Origin: an uncultured Mucilaginibacter sp.
GTDB taxonomy: Bacteria > Bacteroidota > Bacteroidia > Sphingobacteriales > Sphingobacteriaceae
DNA length: 64,000 bases
Direction of reading: 5' to 3'
NCBI GenBank assembly: GCA_903891475.1
Contig: CAITEP010000031.1
Location: 107,639 to 171,638, forward strand
Below are positions 9,842 to 18,285 of the stretch, piece by piece. The notes under the pieces are model-generated. The model ran no database searches and was not told the origin of the DNA. It saw only the letters and a list, made by a program, of their open reading frames with translations. Position 1 is the first letter of the stretch, and each line of letters starts with the position of its first letter. The position numbers and the translations under genes were made by a program.

Positions 9842-10930
9842 ATGAAAAATCTTTTTTTGCTTTTATCCTTTTGCGTCCTATCCGCTTTTACCTTCTTACC
9901 GCCCGCTCAAGGTTATCGAATAAGCGGAAGCGTTACCGGACTTCCAGACAGTACTTGGCTTTATCTTCGCACGGCAACACCCGACAAAGACATAGATTCT
10001 TGTAGAATACTTGGGGGCCATTTCAGCATGAGCGGAAAAATTAATGAAAAAGCAGTACATGTTTATCTGCATACCACCAAATACACCAATTATGTAGGCT
10101 TCTGGCTGGAAAATACCGCCATTTGCATGACACTGAAAGCTGGAGAATTCAAAAAAGGACTGATTACCGGTTCCATAACCGAAGATGAAGACAGGCGGTT
10201 GGATCAATTATGCAAACCTTATAATGAGGCGGCGGATAGCTTGAGCAATATTTTGGTTAGGACAAATGACTCGGTAATCAGAAAAAGCCTGGTGGCCCGG
10301 ATTAATTCTTTCAATGCCCGGCGTAAAGAGGTAGAAAAAGACTGGGTAAAAAATTATCCGGGATCGCTGGTGGGGGTTAACCTGTTGAACATATATGCCA
10401 CCACATGGGGTAAGGAAGTAACCGGGTCGTTATATGATCTGCTTTCACCTGAAATGAAATCAACTCGTTATGGCCAAGAGATCAAGGATTATCTGACACT
10501 GGTTAAAAACCTTAACCTTGGTGATCATTTTGCAGACTTTGAACAACAGAATACGATGAGAAAGCCTATCAAGCTCTCGCAAATCAAAGGCAAATATATA
10601 CTGCTTGATTTTTGGGCCTCGTGGTGTGGTCCCTGCATTGAGGAAAATTCGCGACTGGCACAAACCTATGCTCGCTTTAAAACAAAAGGCTTTGCTATAC
10701 TTGGAGTTTCTTTAGACGAAGACAAAGACCAATGGTTGCAGGCCGTAAAAAAAGAACATTTGGTTTGGGAAAACGTTAGCGACCTACGAGGTGATAAAAA
10801 CAAGGTTGCGCTGATGTATGGCATTAGCGCAATCCCTAGCAATTTTCTGATTGATGAAAACGGAATTATCATAGCCAGGAACTTGCGTGGAAAGGATCTA
10901 GATGTTAAACTCGAATTTTTACTACACTAA
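9842..10930 (+). CDS. TlpA-like thioredoxin with DUF4369-like N-terminus
   Basis: A 362-residue periplasmic thiol-disulfide protein. The signal peptide spans about residues 1-24. Residues 25-130 form a beta-rich domain resembling DUF4369 (YRISGSVTGLPDSTWLYL). A helical linker and a C-terminal AhpC/TSA-thioredoxin domain from about residue 220 follow. The redox motif WCGPC has Cys262 and Cys265, and the cis-Pro lies in GISAIPSNFLID. Such proteins keep thiols reduced in the periplasm or serve cytochrome maturation; the exact partner is unknown. It is divergent from the LytS/LytTR operon. A TAGTTTTG element at 9811-9818 fits a -7 box, but no convincing -33 box accompanies it. Confidence 0.9.
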   Translation: MKNLFLLLSFCVLSAFTFLPPAQGYRISGSVTGLPDSTWLYLRTATPDKDIDSCRILGGHFSMSGKINEKAVHVYLHTTKYTNYVGFWLENTAICMTLKAGEFKKGLITGSITEDEDRRLDQLCKPYNEAADSLSNILVRTNDSVIRKSLVARINSFNARRKEVEKDWVKNYPGSLVGVNLLNIYATTWGKEVTGSLYDLLSPEMKSTRYGQEIKDYLTLVKNLNLGDHFADFEQQNTMRKPIKLSQIKGKYILLDFWASWCGPCIEENSRLAQTYARFKTKGFAILGVSLDEDKDQWLQAVKKEHLVWENVSDLRGDKNKVALMYGISAIPSNFLIDENGIIIARNLRGKDLDVKLEFLLH

Positions 10931-11053
10931 AATAAAGCCCCCCCGCTATCCGAAGTTTTCAACTTCAGATAATTATGTCTGGGGAAGCGTTTCCGCTAAA
11001 CTCTAAAACCTACCAAAATTCTCCTTTTTTCTCACCATATTTTTACCCTAATC

Positions 11054-11191
11054 AATTATAATTTCGCCCATATTTTCAAGCCAAAATTATAATTTCACTA
11101 TAATTTTAAAGGGTTTAATTATAATTTGGAAGGGTTTAATGATAGTTTCTTATGGTTTAATTATAATTTGAGGGGTCGAAATTATAGTTTC
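11054..11191. repeat. Cluster of AATTATAATTT palindromic repeats
   Basis: The gap 10931-11259 has no gene. It contains seven degenerate copies of a 12-14 base unit around (G)AAATTATAATTTC, which is itself a palindrome. Copies lie at 11054-11065, 11085-11096, 11097-11107, 11117-11128, 11138-11149, 11159-11170 and 11179-11191. Several copies in the second half are preceded by GGGTTTA or GGTTTA. Spacing is irregular (about 11-31 bases). A weak hairpin without a T tract lies at 10947-10971, just after the TlpA-like gene. Possible roles are multimeric protein binding or a decayed tandem repeat. Confidence 0.6.
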
Positions 11192-11259
11192 GGGAAGTTT
11201 TAAAGCCGGGCTTTTCAGCCTAAAATTTATGGTTTTGGTTTTGAGATATAAAGCAGGCT

Positions 11260-11547
11260 TTATACCATGCTTTTAAATACAAAAAAGGTAATGGTAAGCA
11301 CTACCAAACTAATGCTATAAGCTATAACAATAGGCTGGATAAAATCTTCGCGGTTGCGGCGTATGGTAAAAAAGTTGTAAAGGGCTAATGAACCTAACAC
11401 TACCCAAAAAAACCAATTTACATGGTTTTTATGCCCAAAAATGGTAAGCCCTACACAGGTTACAATAAAGTTGGTTATAATAAGCATGGTAACGGCAGGC
11501 GTGTTGTTATGCCTGCGGCGGGGCTTAAATATTTCTTCGGGTATCAT
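11260..11547 (-). CDS. Small membrane protein, hypothetical
   Basis: A 95-residue protein with three predicted membrane helices (about residues 18-35, 43-60 and 72-92) separated by short polar loops such as TIRRNREDF. The N-terminus is basic (FKPRRRHNN). I do not recognise the family. It lies 9 bases after the DUF4834-like gene on the same strand, so the two probably share a transcript. Upstream of both, in the same direction, lies uvrB's 3' flank. No function can be proposed. Confidence 0.7.
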   Translation of the reverse strand: MIPEEIFKPRRRHNNTPAVTMLIITNFIVTCVGLTIFGHKNHVNWFFWVVLGSLALYNFFTIRRNREDFIQPIVIAYSISLVVLTITFFVFKSMV

Positions 11548-11556
11548 GCTACTGGG

Positions 11557-11808
11557 TTATTTAACCTCCTCGTAATCAACAAATTCACCAACCGAATCGG
11601 GCACGGTGTTTTTGTTTTGTTGGGGAATATAGTCCACCTTTATTTTATCGCTAGGCGGGTTATTTTGGTAATTGCGCTGCTGGTTGGCTTGTTGCTGTGC
11701 CTTATTTACCACCTTTTCAAAAAGAAAAGGTAAAAAAATGCGAGCTACACTTTTTACTATATACAGTACTAAAATAATTTCCAATAAAAAAACAAGTATC
11801 TCTCCCAT
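11557..11808 (-). CDS. DUF4834-like small membrane-anchored protein
   Basis: An 83-residue protein. One hydrophobic helix at residues 3-28 is followed by a Gln/Asn-rich linker and the conserved-looking tail IKVDYIPQ...VGEFVDYEEVK. This arrangement matches the Bacteroidota family DUF4834 as I remember it; the assignment is not certain. The protein is probably anchored in the inner membrane with the acidic tail in the cytoplasm. A TATATTTG element on the minus strand at 11830-11837 fits a -7 box, but no -33 box is found at normal spacing. It leads a two-gene unit with the next small membrane protein. Confidence 0.72.
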   Translation of the reverse strand: MGEILVFLLEIILVLYIVKSVARIFLPFLFEKVVNKAQQQANQQRNYQNNPPSDKIKVDYIPQQNKNTVPDSVGEFVDYEEVK

Positions 11809-11973
11809 GTTTTATAAATATTAATAACACAAATATAAGATTATAACGGCAAATTTGTTTCGATATGATTTTTGCCTACCAAAATTCATCAGCCATACAA
11901 TAATAGACAACACACCATTCAATTTATTACATAACCTGCAAAAATTAGGTGCCAAAACCAAAAAAGGGGCTTT

Positions 11974-13998
11974 TTAAAACTTTTCTTCCATCATTTTTTC
12001 GAGGGCAAACATCTCGTCGCGTAGTTTTGCCGCCAATAAAAAGTCCATGTTTTTGGCTGCAGCCATCATCTCTTTCTTGGTATTTTCTATCGATTTTTTG
12101 AGGTCGGCCTTATTCATGTATTGAACAATTGGGTCGGCCGCTAAGGATGCGCTATCCACCTCAATATAAGCCTTTTGTACCCCACCTTTAAAGTCCATTA
12201 CCGATGTTTGCTCAAAAATTTCTTCCCTAGTTTTACCAACCGTGGTAGGTGTAATGCCCCGTTCGGTATTGTACCTGATTTGAATATCGCGGCGGCGGTC
12301 GGTTTCCTCCATGGTAATCCGCATTGAGTCGGTAATTTTATCGGCATACATAATTACCCGTCCGCGGTCGTTCCGTGCCGCTCTGCCAATGGTTTGTATC
12401 AATGAGCGTTCCGACCGTAAGAAACCTTCCTTATCGGCATCTAAAATAGCCACCAGCGATACTTCGGGCAAATCCAAACCTTCGCGCAGCAAGTTAATAC
12501 CTATCAGCACATCAAACTCGCCCAAGCGCAAACCACGCAAAATCTCCACCCGCTCCAAAGTCTTCACTTCCGAGTGTATATAACGGCATTTAATGCCCAG
12601 CCTATCCATATATTTGGCCAACTCCTCAGCCATGCGCTTGGTGAGGGTGGTAACCAGTACACGGTCGCCCATTTTTATGGTTTTATCAACTTCATCCAGT
12701 AAGTCATCTACCTGATTAATAACGGGTCGCACTTCTATCAAGGGGTCTAATAAGCCAGTAGGTCTAATCACCTGTTCCACCACTACCCCGCCCGATTTTT
12801 CCAATTCAAAATCTCCGGGTGTAGCGCTCACATAGACGGTTTGGGGTGCCAGTTGCTCAAATTCCTGAAAGTTAAGCGGACGGTTATCCAAAGCCGCCGG
12901 CAGGCGGAAACCATACTCAACCAAGGAGATTTTACGCGAGCGGTCGCCTCCATACATGGCACGTATTTGTGGAACGGTAACGTGACTCTCGTCTATCACC
13001 ATCAGGTAATCGTCCGGGAAATAATCCAGCAAGCAAAACGGACGGGCACCGGGTACCCTGCCATCAAAAAACCGCGAATAGTTCTCAATACCAGAACAAT
13101 AGCCCAGTTCGCGTATCATTTCAAGGTCGTAGTTAACCCGCTCTTCCAGTCGCTTGGCCTCTAAATAGCGTCCATCATCAATAAACTGCTTTTTGCGGGT
13201 CTCCAACTCAGCTTGTATGGCCCAGATAGATTGGGTAAAACGCTCGCGCGGAGCCACATACAAATTTGCCGGAAACAGCACCATGTGCTGCATCTTCTCT
13301 ATGGTTTTGCCTGTGGTGGTATCAAACGTGGTGAGTTCCTCAATATCATCTCCAAAAAACGAAATACGGTAGGCATAATCCATATAAGCCGGGAAAATAT
13401 CAACTGTATCGCCTTTCACTCTAAAGGTGCCGCGCTTAAAATCGGCAGTGGTACGCGAGTACAAAATCTCAACCAAACGGTGCAAAAAGGCATTCCTGCT
13501 GATGCGTGTACCTACCGCGAAACGGAACACGGAGTCCTTAAAATCCTCGGGGTTGCCCATACCATATATACAGGAGATGGATGATACCACAATCACATCG
13601 CGCCTACCCGACATCAGGGCCGAAGTAGTGCGTAACCTCAGCTTTTCAATCTCCTCGTTTATTTGCAGGTCTTTTTCTATATAAGTATTGGTGGTAGGTA
13701 TAAAGGCTTCGGGCTGGTAATAATCATAGTATGACACAAAATAGTTAACCGCGTTTTCCGGAAAAAACTGCTTAAACTCGCCATATAACTGCGCCGCCAG
13801 CGTTTTGTTATGACTTAATATCAACGTAGGCTTTTGCGTTTGCTGTATTACGTTGGCAATGGTAAACGTTTTGCCCGAGCCGGTTACGCCCAATAGGGTT
13901 TGAAACGGATCGCCATTATTCACCCCCTCCACCAATTGACGGATGGCTTCGGGCTGGTCGCCTGTAGGCTTATATATAGAGGTAAGATTAAAATCCAT
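11974..13998 (-). CDS. uvrB: UvrABC system protein B
   Basis: A 674-residue excinuclease subunit of the usual length. It is the damage-verifying helicase-like component of nucleotide excision repair; it is loaded by UvrA and recruits UvrC. Walker A is LGVTGSGKT near residue 38. The beta-hairpin that is inserted between the DNA strands is visible as YDYYQPEAFIP. DESH marks the DEAD-like motif, ATPGDFE and the later GINLLREGLDLPEV and QTIGRAARN mark helicase motifs IV-VI. A C-terminal UVR domain (MDFLLAAKLRDEMF) contacts UvrC. It is monocistronic. A TATTTTTG element on the minus strand at 14007-14014 may be its -7 box. Confidence 0.98.
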   Translation of the reverse strand: MDFNLTSIYKPTGDQPEAIRQLVEGVNNGDPFQTLLGVTGSGKTFTIANVIQQTQKPTLILSHNKTLAAQLYGEFKQFFPENAVNYFVSYYDYYQPEAFIPTTNTYIEKDLQINEEIEKLRLRTTSALMSGRRDVIVVSSISCIYGMGNPEDFKDSVFRFAVGTRISRNAFLHRLVEILYSRTTADFKRGTFRVKGDTVDIFPAYMDYAYRISFFGDDIEELTTFDTTTGKTIEKMQHMVLFPANLYVAPRERFTQSIWAIQAELETRKKQFIDDGRYLEAKRLEERVNYDLEMIRELGYCSGIENYSRFFDGRVPGARPFCLLDYFPDDYLMVIDESHVTVPQIRAMYGGDRSRKISLVEYGFRLPAALDNRPLNFQEFEQLAPQTVYVSATPGDFELEKSGGVVVEQVIRPTGLLDPLIEVRPVINQVDDLLDEVDKTIKMGDRVLVTTLTKRMAEELAKYMDRLGIKCRYIHSEVKTLERVEILRGLRLGEFDVLIGINLLREGLDLPEVSLVAILDADKEGFLRSERSLIQTIGRAARNDRGRVIMYADKITDSMRITMEETDRRRDIQIRYNTERGITPTTVGKTREEIFEQTSVMDFKGGVQKAYIEVDSASLAADPIVQYMNKADLKKSIENTKKEMMAAAKNMDFLLAAKLRDEMFALEKMMEEKF

Positions 13999-14095
13999 AG
14001 GGTAAACAAAAATACGGTTTTAAATAATGTTAAAAGAAATGGCAGTGTAAAGATTATGAAGCCTCCCCTAAGTAGGACTGAAGCCCCCCACCTTC

Positions 14096-14481
14096 CCTCC
14101 GTCCGTTAGCCAAGGGACGGAGGAAGTTTGATTTGGATGTGAGTATTGAGATTTTAGACATAAGATAATTTAAAAAAAGAACCCCAATCTAGCTCCCTCT
14201 CCTTTGGAGAGGGCGGGGGGGGAGGCGTTTTTTTGGTTGGAGTGCATACTATAAATAATTATGAATTATAATTATACAAAATAAATATACAGGAGTGACA
14301 AGGGTATGTCAGTAGGCTTTTTTAGATATGAGTATTGAGATTTTAGAATTGAAAAAATTAATTTAGAACCCAAATCAAACCCCCTCTCACCGTTTACCAA
14401 CGGATGGAGAGGGCCGGGGTGAGGCATTTAAAAAGAACCCCTATCCAGTCCCTTCTCCTTTGGAGAGGGCTGGGGTGAGGC
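14096..14481. repeat. Family of GC-rich hairpin repeats in uvrB-yjjG gap
   Basis: The gap 13999-14712 has no gene. It holds three copies of a unit running GAACCC-(A/T-rich)-CCCTCTCC-loop-GGAGAGGG-(C)GGGG-GAGGC: 14179-14226, 14366-14425 and 14435-14481. The first two copies are also preceded by an identical 18-base stretch, GAGTATTGAGATTTTAGA (14141-14158 and 14330-14347). In the second copy the TTT loop is replaced by a longer insert that forms its own inner stem (CCGTT with AACGG), so the hairpin is kept. A fourth related hairpin, CCTCCGTCC with GGACGGAGG, lies at 14096-14123. These look like REP-type interspersed elements. Confidence 0.75.
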
Positions 14482-14712
14482 TTCTAAAGGAGAGTGCATT
14501 ATTATAAGCCTCCACTCTAATAATCCAATACAGCCCAATTTAAACGGTATTTAAACGGTTTTAAAATGGGGCAAGCCAAATAAAAATCCAAGTACTGGCA
14601 TTTTTTAATTTTTTAGGTAGAAAAGGATGAATCGCGCTAAAATTATCCTCTGCCAAAATCTACCTGCCAGTTTTTTTTAAGCGTTTAATTATTCTAATTT
14701 TACGTTTACTAA

Positions 14713-15408
14713 ATGAAAAAATACAAACACATTTACTTCGACCTCGACCATACCATTTGGGATTTTGATAAAAATGCCGAAGAAACTTTGCTGGAACTAT
14801 ATGATAGCTACCAACTGGCAAACCTTGGGCTACCATCGGCCAGCGTATTTATTGCTACCTATACCCGCCACAACCACGAGCTTTGGGCCGATTATCATAA
14901 TGGTAAAATAAGCAAAGAGGTTTTAAGGGAAACCCGCTTTAAAAAGACTTTTTTGGAGTTGGGTTTGACCCCTGAACTGGTGCCACCTAATTTTGAAGAC
15001 GATTACGTAAACCTATGCCCTACAAAAACCAACCTATTCGCCCATGCGCATGAAACTTTGGGGTATTTGAAGGAAAAATATGCCTTGAATTTAATATCGA
15101 ACGGGTTTAAAGAAACATCAGAAACCAAAATACGTAATACCAATATCGGGCATTATTTTAATCATATCATTATTTCGGAAGTAATAGGAGTAAACAAACC
15201 CGATAAGGCCATTTTTGAACATGCCTTAAGTTTGGGAAATGCAAACAAACAGGAGAGTGTGATGATAGGCGATAGCCTGGAGGCCGATATTTATGGAGCC
15301 TTAAACTTTGGGATGGATGCCATTTATTTTAATCCCAATAACCTGCCAAAACCTGCAGATATACCCATACAAATAACCAATTTAAACCAACTAACAGCTT
15401 TATTATGA
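14713..15408 (+). CDS. YjjG-family HAD nucleotidase
   Basis: A 231-residue haloacid dehalogenase-type phosphatase. Motif I is YFDLDHTIWDFD with the nucleophile Asp near residue 10, motif II is LISNGF, the motif III lysine lies in NKPDKAIF, and motif IV is MIGDSLEADIYGA. The cap is the four-helix type of subfamily I. Together these match YjjG/YfnB nucleotidases, which dephosphorylate non-canonical pyrimidine nucleotides and help keep them out of DNA. The last four bases (ATGA, 15405-15408) overlap the start of the DinB-like gene, so both are translated together. Confidence 0.92.
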   Translation: MKKYKHIYFDLDHTIWDFDKNAEETLLELYDSYQLANLGLPSASVFIATYTRHNHELWADYHNGKISKEVLRETRFKKTFLELGLTPELVPPNFEDDYVNLCPTKTNLFAHAHETLGYLKEKYALNLISNGFKETSETKIRNTNIGHYFNHIIISEVIGVNKPDKAIFEHALSLGNANKQESVMIGDSLEADIYGALNFGMDAIYFNPNNLPKPADIPIQITNLNQLTALL

Positions 15409-15935
15409 ATATAATAGACGAAAACCAAGCGATTGAGCAAACTTTAGCCATTTATAGCCAAAAGCTGGATACTATAAGCGACGAATATTTTAAACAAAGC
15501 CCTCCGGGTGGCGGTTGGTCGTTTGCGGAGGTATATTCGCATATCCTGAAAGCAACCTTGGGTTGCACTGTTACTATTGAAAAGTGTAGTAATAATAACG
15601 TGGCTGCAACCAATAAAGGGGCAACTTTTTTTGGTTGGTATGTAATGCTGTTAGGCGTATTTCCGCCCATCAAAGTAAAAGTACCTGCTGCCATTGCCGC
15701 AAAAATACCTGCCGAAAAAATGTCAATCGAGGAGGCTAAGTTGATGATTGATAAGTGTAAAAAACGCTTAGGTACGGTACTCCCCTTATTAGGCAATGCA
15801 TCGCCTGACAGCAAAATTAAACACCCGCGTTTAGGCATGCTCAATGCGCAACAATGGTTTAAGTTTACCCGCATTCATGCTCAGCATCATTTGGCACAAC
15901 TTGACCGAATAGAAAGAAAAATAAAAAAATTTTAA
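15405..15935 (+). CDS. DinB-like four-helix protein
   Basis: A 176-residue protein resembling the DinB_2 superfamily of helical-bundle proteins, which bind a divalent metal through three His residues. Here HILKA around residue 46 and the C-terminal RIHAQHHLAQLDRI provide the expected histidines. GGGWSFAEVYSHI matches the conserved first motif. Members include thiol-dependent transferases, but the reaction of this one is unknown. It is coupled by a 4-base overlap to the nucleotidase gene. The small ORF at 16007 follows on the same strand. Confidence 0.85.
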   Translation: MNIIDENQAIEQTLAIYSQKLDTISDEYFKQSPPGGGWSFAEVYSHILKATLGCTVTIEKCSNNNVAATNKGATFFGWYVMLLGVFPPIKVKVPAAIAAKIPAEKMSIEEAKLMIDKCKKRLGTVLPLLGNASPDSKIKHPRLGMLNAQQWFKFTRIHAQHHLAQLDRIERKIKKF

Positions 15936-16006
15936 ACTTTTTTTATTTAACAGCGTCTTAACATATAGATAACCTAATAGTGGGATATTTGTAAATTATT
16001 ATCAAG

Positions 16007-16117
16007 ATGCGGTCAGAAATAGCATATATGGTTGTAGGTTGCTTGCTACTAATGGTAGGCATATTTTACGTAAGTCCTTTCGAGTTAAAAGTTAATGAAG
16101 ACGACGAAGAAGAGTAA
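16007..16117 (+). CDS. Small single-TM protein with acidic tail
   Basis: A 36-residue open frame. It starts ATG and encodes MRSEIAYMVVGCLLLMVGI followed by FYVSPFELKV and the acidic end NEDDEEE. One hydrophobic helix spans residues 7-22. The clean composition (TM plus charged tail), own ATG and position between two plus-strand genes suggest a real small protein. I know no family. It could also be chance, because short ORFs are common in AT-rich DNA. No recognisable promoter precedes it. Confidence 0.5.
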   Translation: MRSEIAYMVVGCLLLMVGIFYVSPFELKVNEDDEEE

Positions 16118-16192
16118 TCGTTTATTTTCTATTTTAATAAATAGTGTTCGATATGTATTTTTATCGAATGTTATACTATCCCCCAAATTTTA

Positions 16193-17047
16193 ATGGCAAA
16201 GCGCGAAGTTGACATTGTAATCATATCCGATGTTCATTTAGGTACCTATGGTTGCCATAGCAAGGAGTTGCTAAAATATTTAAAGAGCATTAAACCTAAA
16301 ATGCTGATTTTGAATGGCGATATCATTGATATTTGGCAGTTTAGCAAATCGTACTGGCCCGAGTCGCACATGAAGGTGGTACGTCGCATTTTAAAGTTTG
16401 TTACAGATGGGGTGCCGGTTTACTATCTAACTGGTAATCACGATGAAATGCTGCGTAAATTTGCCGATTTTAACTTAGGGTCGTTTCAGTTACTAAATAA
16501 AATTGTACTTAATATTGATGGCAAAAAGGCCTGGATTTTTCATGGCGATATTTTTGACGTTACCATGCAGCATTCAAAATGGCTGGCAAAATTAGGTGCA
16601 GTGGGTTATGATACCCTCATCCTGATAAATAGCTTAAGTAATTGGTTTTTAACGCTTTTTGGGCGACAAAAAATGAGCTTTTCGCAAAAAGTGAAGGCCA
16701 AGTTTAAGGATGCGGTAAAATTCATCAACCAATTTGAACAAACAGCTGCCGATTTAGCAGTGAATAAACAATACGCCTATGTTATATGCGGTCATATTCA
16801 CCACCCCGAAATCAGGGAAATTGAATCAACCAATAAACAAGGCTCGGTAGTATACCTAAACTCAGGCGATTGGGTTGAAAGCCTATCAGCATTGGAGTAT
16901 AACGATAAGCAATGGACCATCTTCAAATATCACCCGGAAAACTTCAATTTGGATAACGATGACGATGATAAGTCTGACCTAGAAGATTTAGACGCCAAGA
17001 TGGATGTAAAGATATTATTGGAGCGATTTAAGCAAGAGGTGGAGTAA
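16193..17047 (+). CDS. LpxH-like UDP-diacylglucosamine pyrophosphatase
   Basis: A 284-residue calcineurin-type metallophosphoesterase. The dimetal ligands are visible in order: SDVHLG (Asp13, His15), LNGDIIDIW, TGNHDEML, FHGDIFD and CGHIHHPE. The insertion between the fourth and fifth motifs and the overall length match LpxH-type UDP-2,3-diacylglucosamine hydrolases of Bacteroidota, which release lipid X during lipid A synthesis. That substrate is a family inference; some members of this clade are annotated only as phosphoesterases. The C-terminal 40 residues are strongly acidic. A glycosyltransferase gene follows 195 bases downstream. Confidence 0.85.
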   Translation: MAKREVDIVIISDVHLGTYGCHSKELLKYLKSIKPKMLILNGDIIDIWQFSKSYWPESHMKVVRRILKFVTDGVPVYYLTGNHDEMLRKFADFNLGSFQLLNKIVLNIDGKKAWIFHGDIFDVTMQHSKWLAKLGAVGYDTLILINSLSNWFLTLFGRQKMSFSQKVKAKFKDAVKFINQFEQTAADLAVNKQYAYVICGHIHHPEIREIESTNKQGSVVYLNSGDWVESLSALEYNDKQWTIFKYHPENFNLDNDDDDKSDLEDLDAKMDVKILLERFKQEVE

Positions 17048-17242
17048 AATAAATCTGCTAATAAAACCACAACGTTGTTCTCCAATTATTTATTCACATA
17101 TTTTAGTCAAATCTACTATCTAATAGTCTGCTGATAACACTTCATCTAATTTTTCTTTTTTTTATTAATATCTTTAAACCCGTAAATAGGTTAAATACAC
17201 TGTTAAAAGTGTTTTTGGTATAATAGTTCTACTACCTTTAAA

Positions 17243-18226
17243 ATGAAGATTCTTTTTGCAATTCAAGGAACAGGCAACGGGCACATAAGCAGAGCCCGCG
17301 AAATTGTACCGCTATTACAAAAATATGGAGAAGTTGATTTATTGGTGAGCGGCACAGAAGCCGAAGTTAGCCTATCGCAACCTTTAAAATACAAGTTACA
17401 TGGTGGGAGTTTTGTTTTTGGCACCAACGGCGGAATCGACAAATGGGCCACGTATAAACTCATGAACCTGCCACAACTTTGGCACGATATCAGGCACCTG
17501 CCTTTAAAAGATTATCAGCTCATTATCAATGATTTTGAACCGGTGAGTGCCTGGGCATGTAAGTTTCAAAATATAGAAGCTGTTTCCTTAAGCCACCAAT
17601 GTTCATTCATGTCGCCCAATACACCGCGACCAAATAAATGGAACTATGGCGAGTGGTTTTTTAAATATTATTCGCCAACGGCGCATCATGTTGGTTTTCA
17701 TTTTGAACGATACGCCGATTTTATCCATACCCCAGTTATTCGAAGTGAAATCAGAAACCTGCAAACCTCTAATTTAGGGCACTATACGGTTTACCTTCCG
17801 GCATACGACGATAAGATGCTTACTACCTTGCTGACAAAAACTAAGGTTCAATGGCATATCTTTTCAAAAAGGCAAAAAACACCTTACCAAGAACAAAATG
17901 TGCAGGTTTTCCCGGTTAATAACGAGGCATTTAACAATAGTTTGTCCAGTTGCGAGGGTTTGCTAACCGGAGGTGGTTTTGAGGGGCCCGCCGAAGCCTT
18001 GTTTCTGCAAAAAAAGGTGCTCATGATCCCTATGCGCGATCAATACGAACAGCAATGTAATGCCTTGGCAGCTTCCAAATTGGGTGTACCGGTTATCCAC
18101 CAAATTGACGACCAGTTTATTTACAAAATAAATAATTGGATAAGCCATGAAAACCGTGTAATTGTTGATTTCCCGGATGAAACAGCCAAAATTGTGGATG
18201 ATTTGGTGAAAAAATACGCCCGATAA
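17243..18226 (+). CDS. Glycosyltransferase, GT-B/MurG-like
   Basis: A 327-residue protein with the N-terminal glycine loop QGTGNGHISRA near residue 9, as in MurG and GT28/GT1-like transferases. The C-terminal half contains the nucleotide-sugar site (LLTGGGFEGPAEALFL followed by PMRDQYEQQ), typical of the GT-B fold. It therefore probably transfers a sugar from a nucleotide donor to a lipid or surface acceptor. The acceptor is unknown. Its position after the LpxH-like gene suggests a lipid or envelope role, but the 195-base gap argues for a separate transcript. Confidence 0.85.
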   Translation: MKILFAIQGTGNGHISRAREIVPLLQKYGEVDLLVSGTEAEVSLSQPLKYKLHGGSFVFGTNGGIDKWATYKLMNLPQLWHDIRHLPLKDYQLIINDFEPVSAWACKFQNIEAVSLSHQCSFMSPNTPRPNKWNYGEWFFKYYSPTAHHVGFHFERYADFIHTPVIRSEIRNLQTSNLGHYTVYLPAYDDKMLTTLLTKTKVQWHIFSKRQKTPYQEQNVQVFPVNNEAFNNSLSSCEGLLTGGGFEGPAEALFLQKKVLMIPMRDQYEQQCNALAASKLGVPVIHQIDDQFIYKINNWISHENRVIVDFPDETAKIVDDLVKKYAR

Positions 18227-18234
18227 ATAAACAA

Positions 18235-18265
18235 TTTTAACATAAAAACATTTCCATTACTTTTG
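18235..18265 (+). promoter_or_regulatory. Candidate promoter of the DUF6427-like gene
   Basis: TACTTTTG (18258-18265) matches the Bacteroidota -7 consensus TAnnTTTG. It is preceded at 19 bases by TTTT (18235-18238), one mismatch from the -33 TTTG. The ATG of the gene lies 21 bases downstream. Confidence 0.35.
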
Positions 18266-18285
18266 TCCATTAAAAAATCGCGTAA

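Noticed and set aside
12311..13684. Open frames on the plus strand opposite uvrB
   Set aside because: They are shadows of uvrB codon use, without family resemblance or start context.
14096..14481. CRISPR array or tRNA-like structures in the uvrB-yjjG gap
   Set aside because: The repeats have irregular lengths and unrelated spacers, no cas genes are near, and no cloverleaf with anticodon arms can be drawn.
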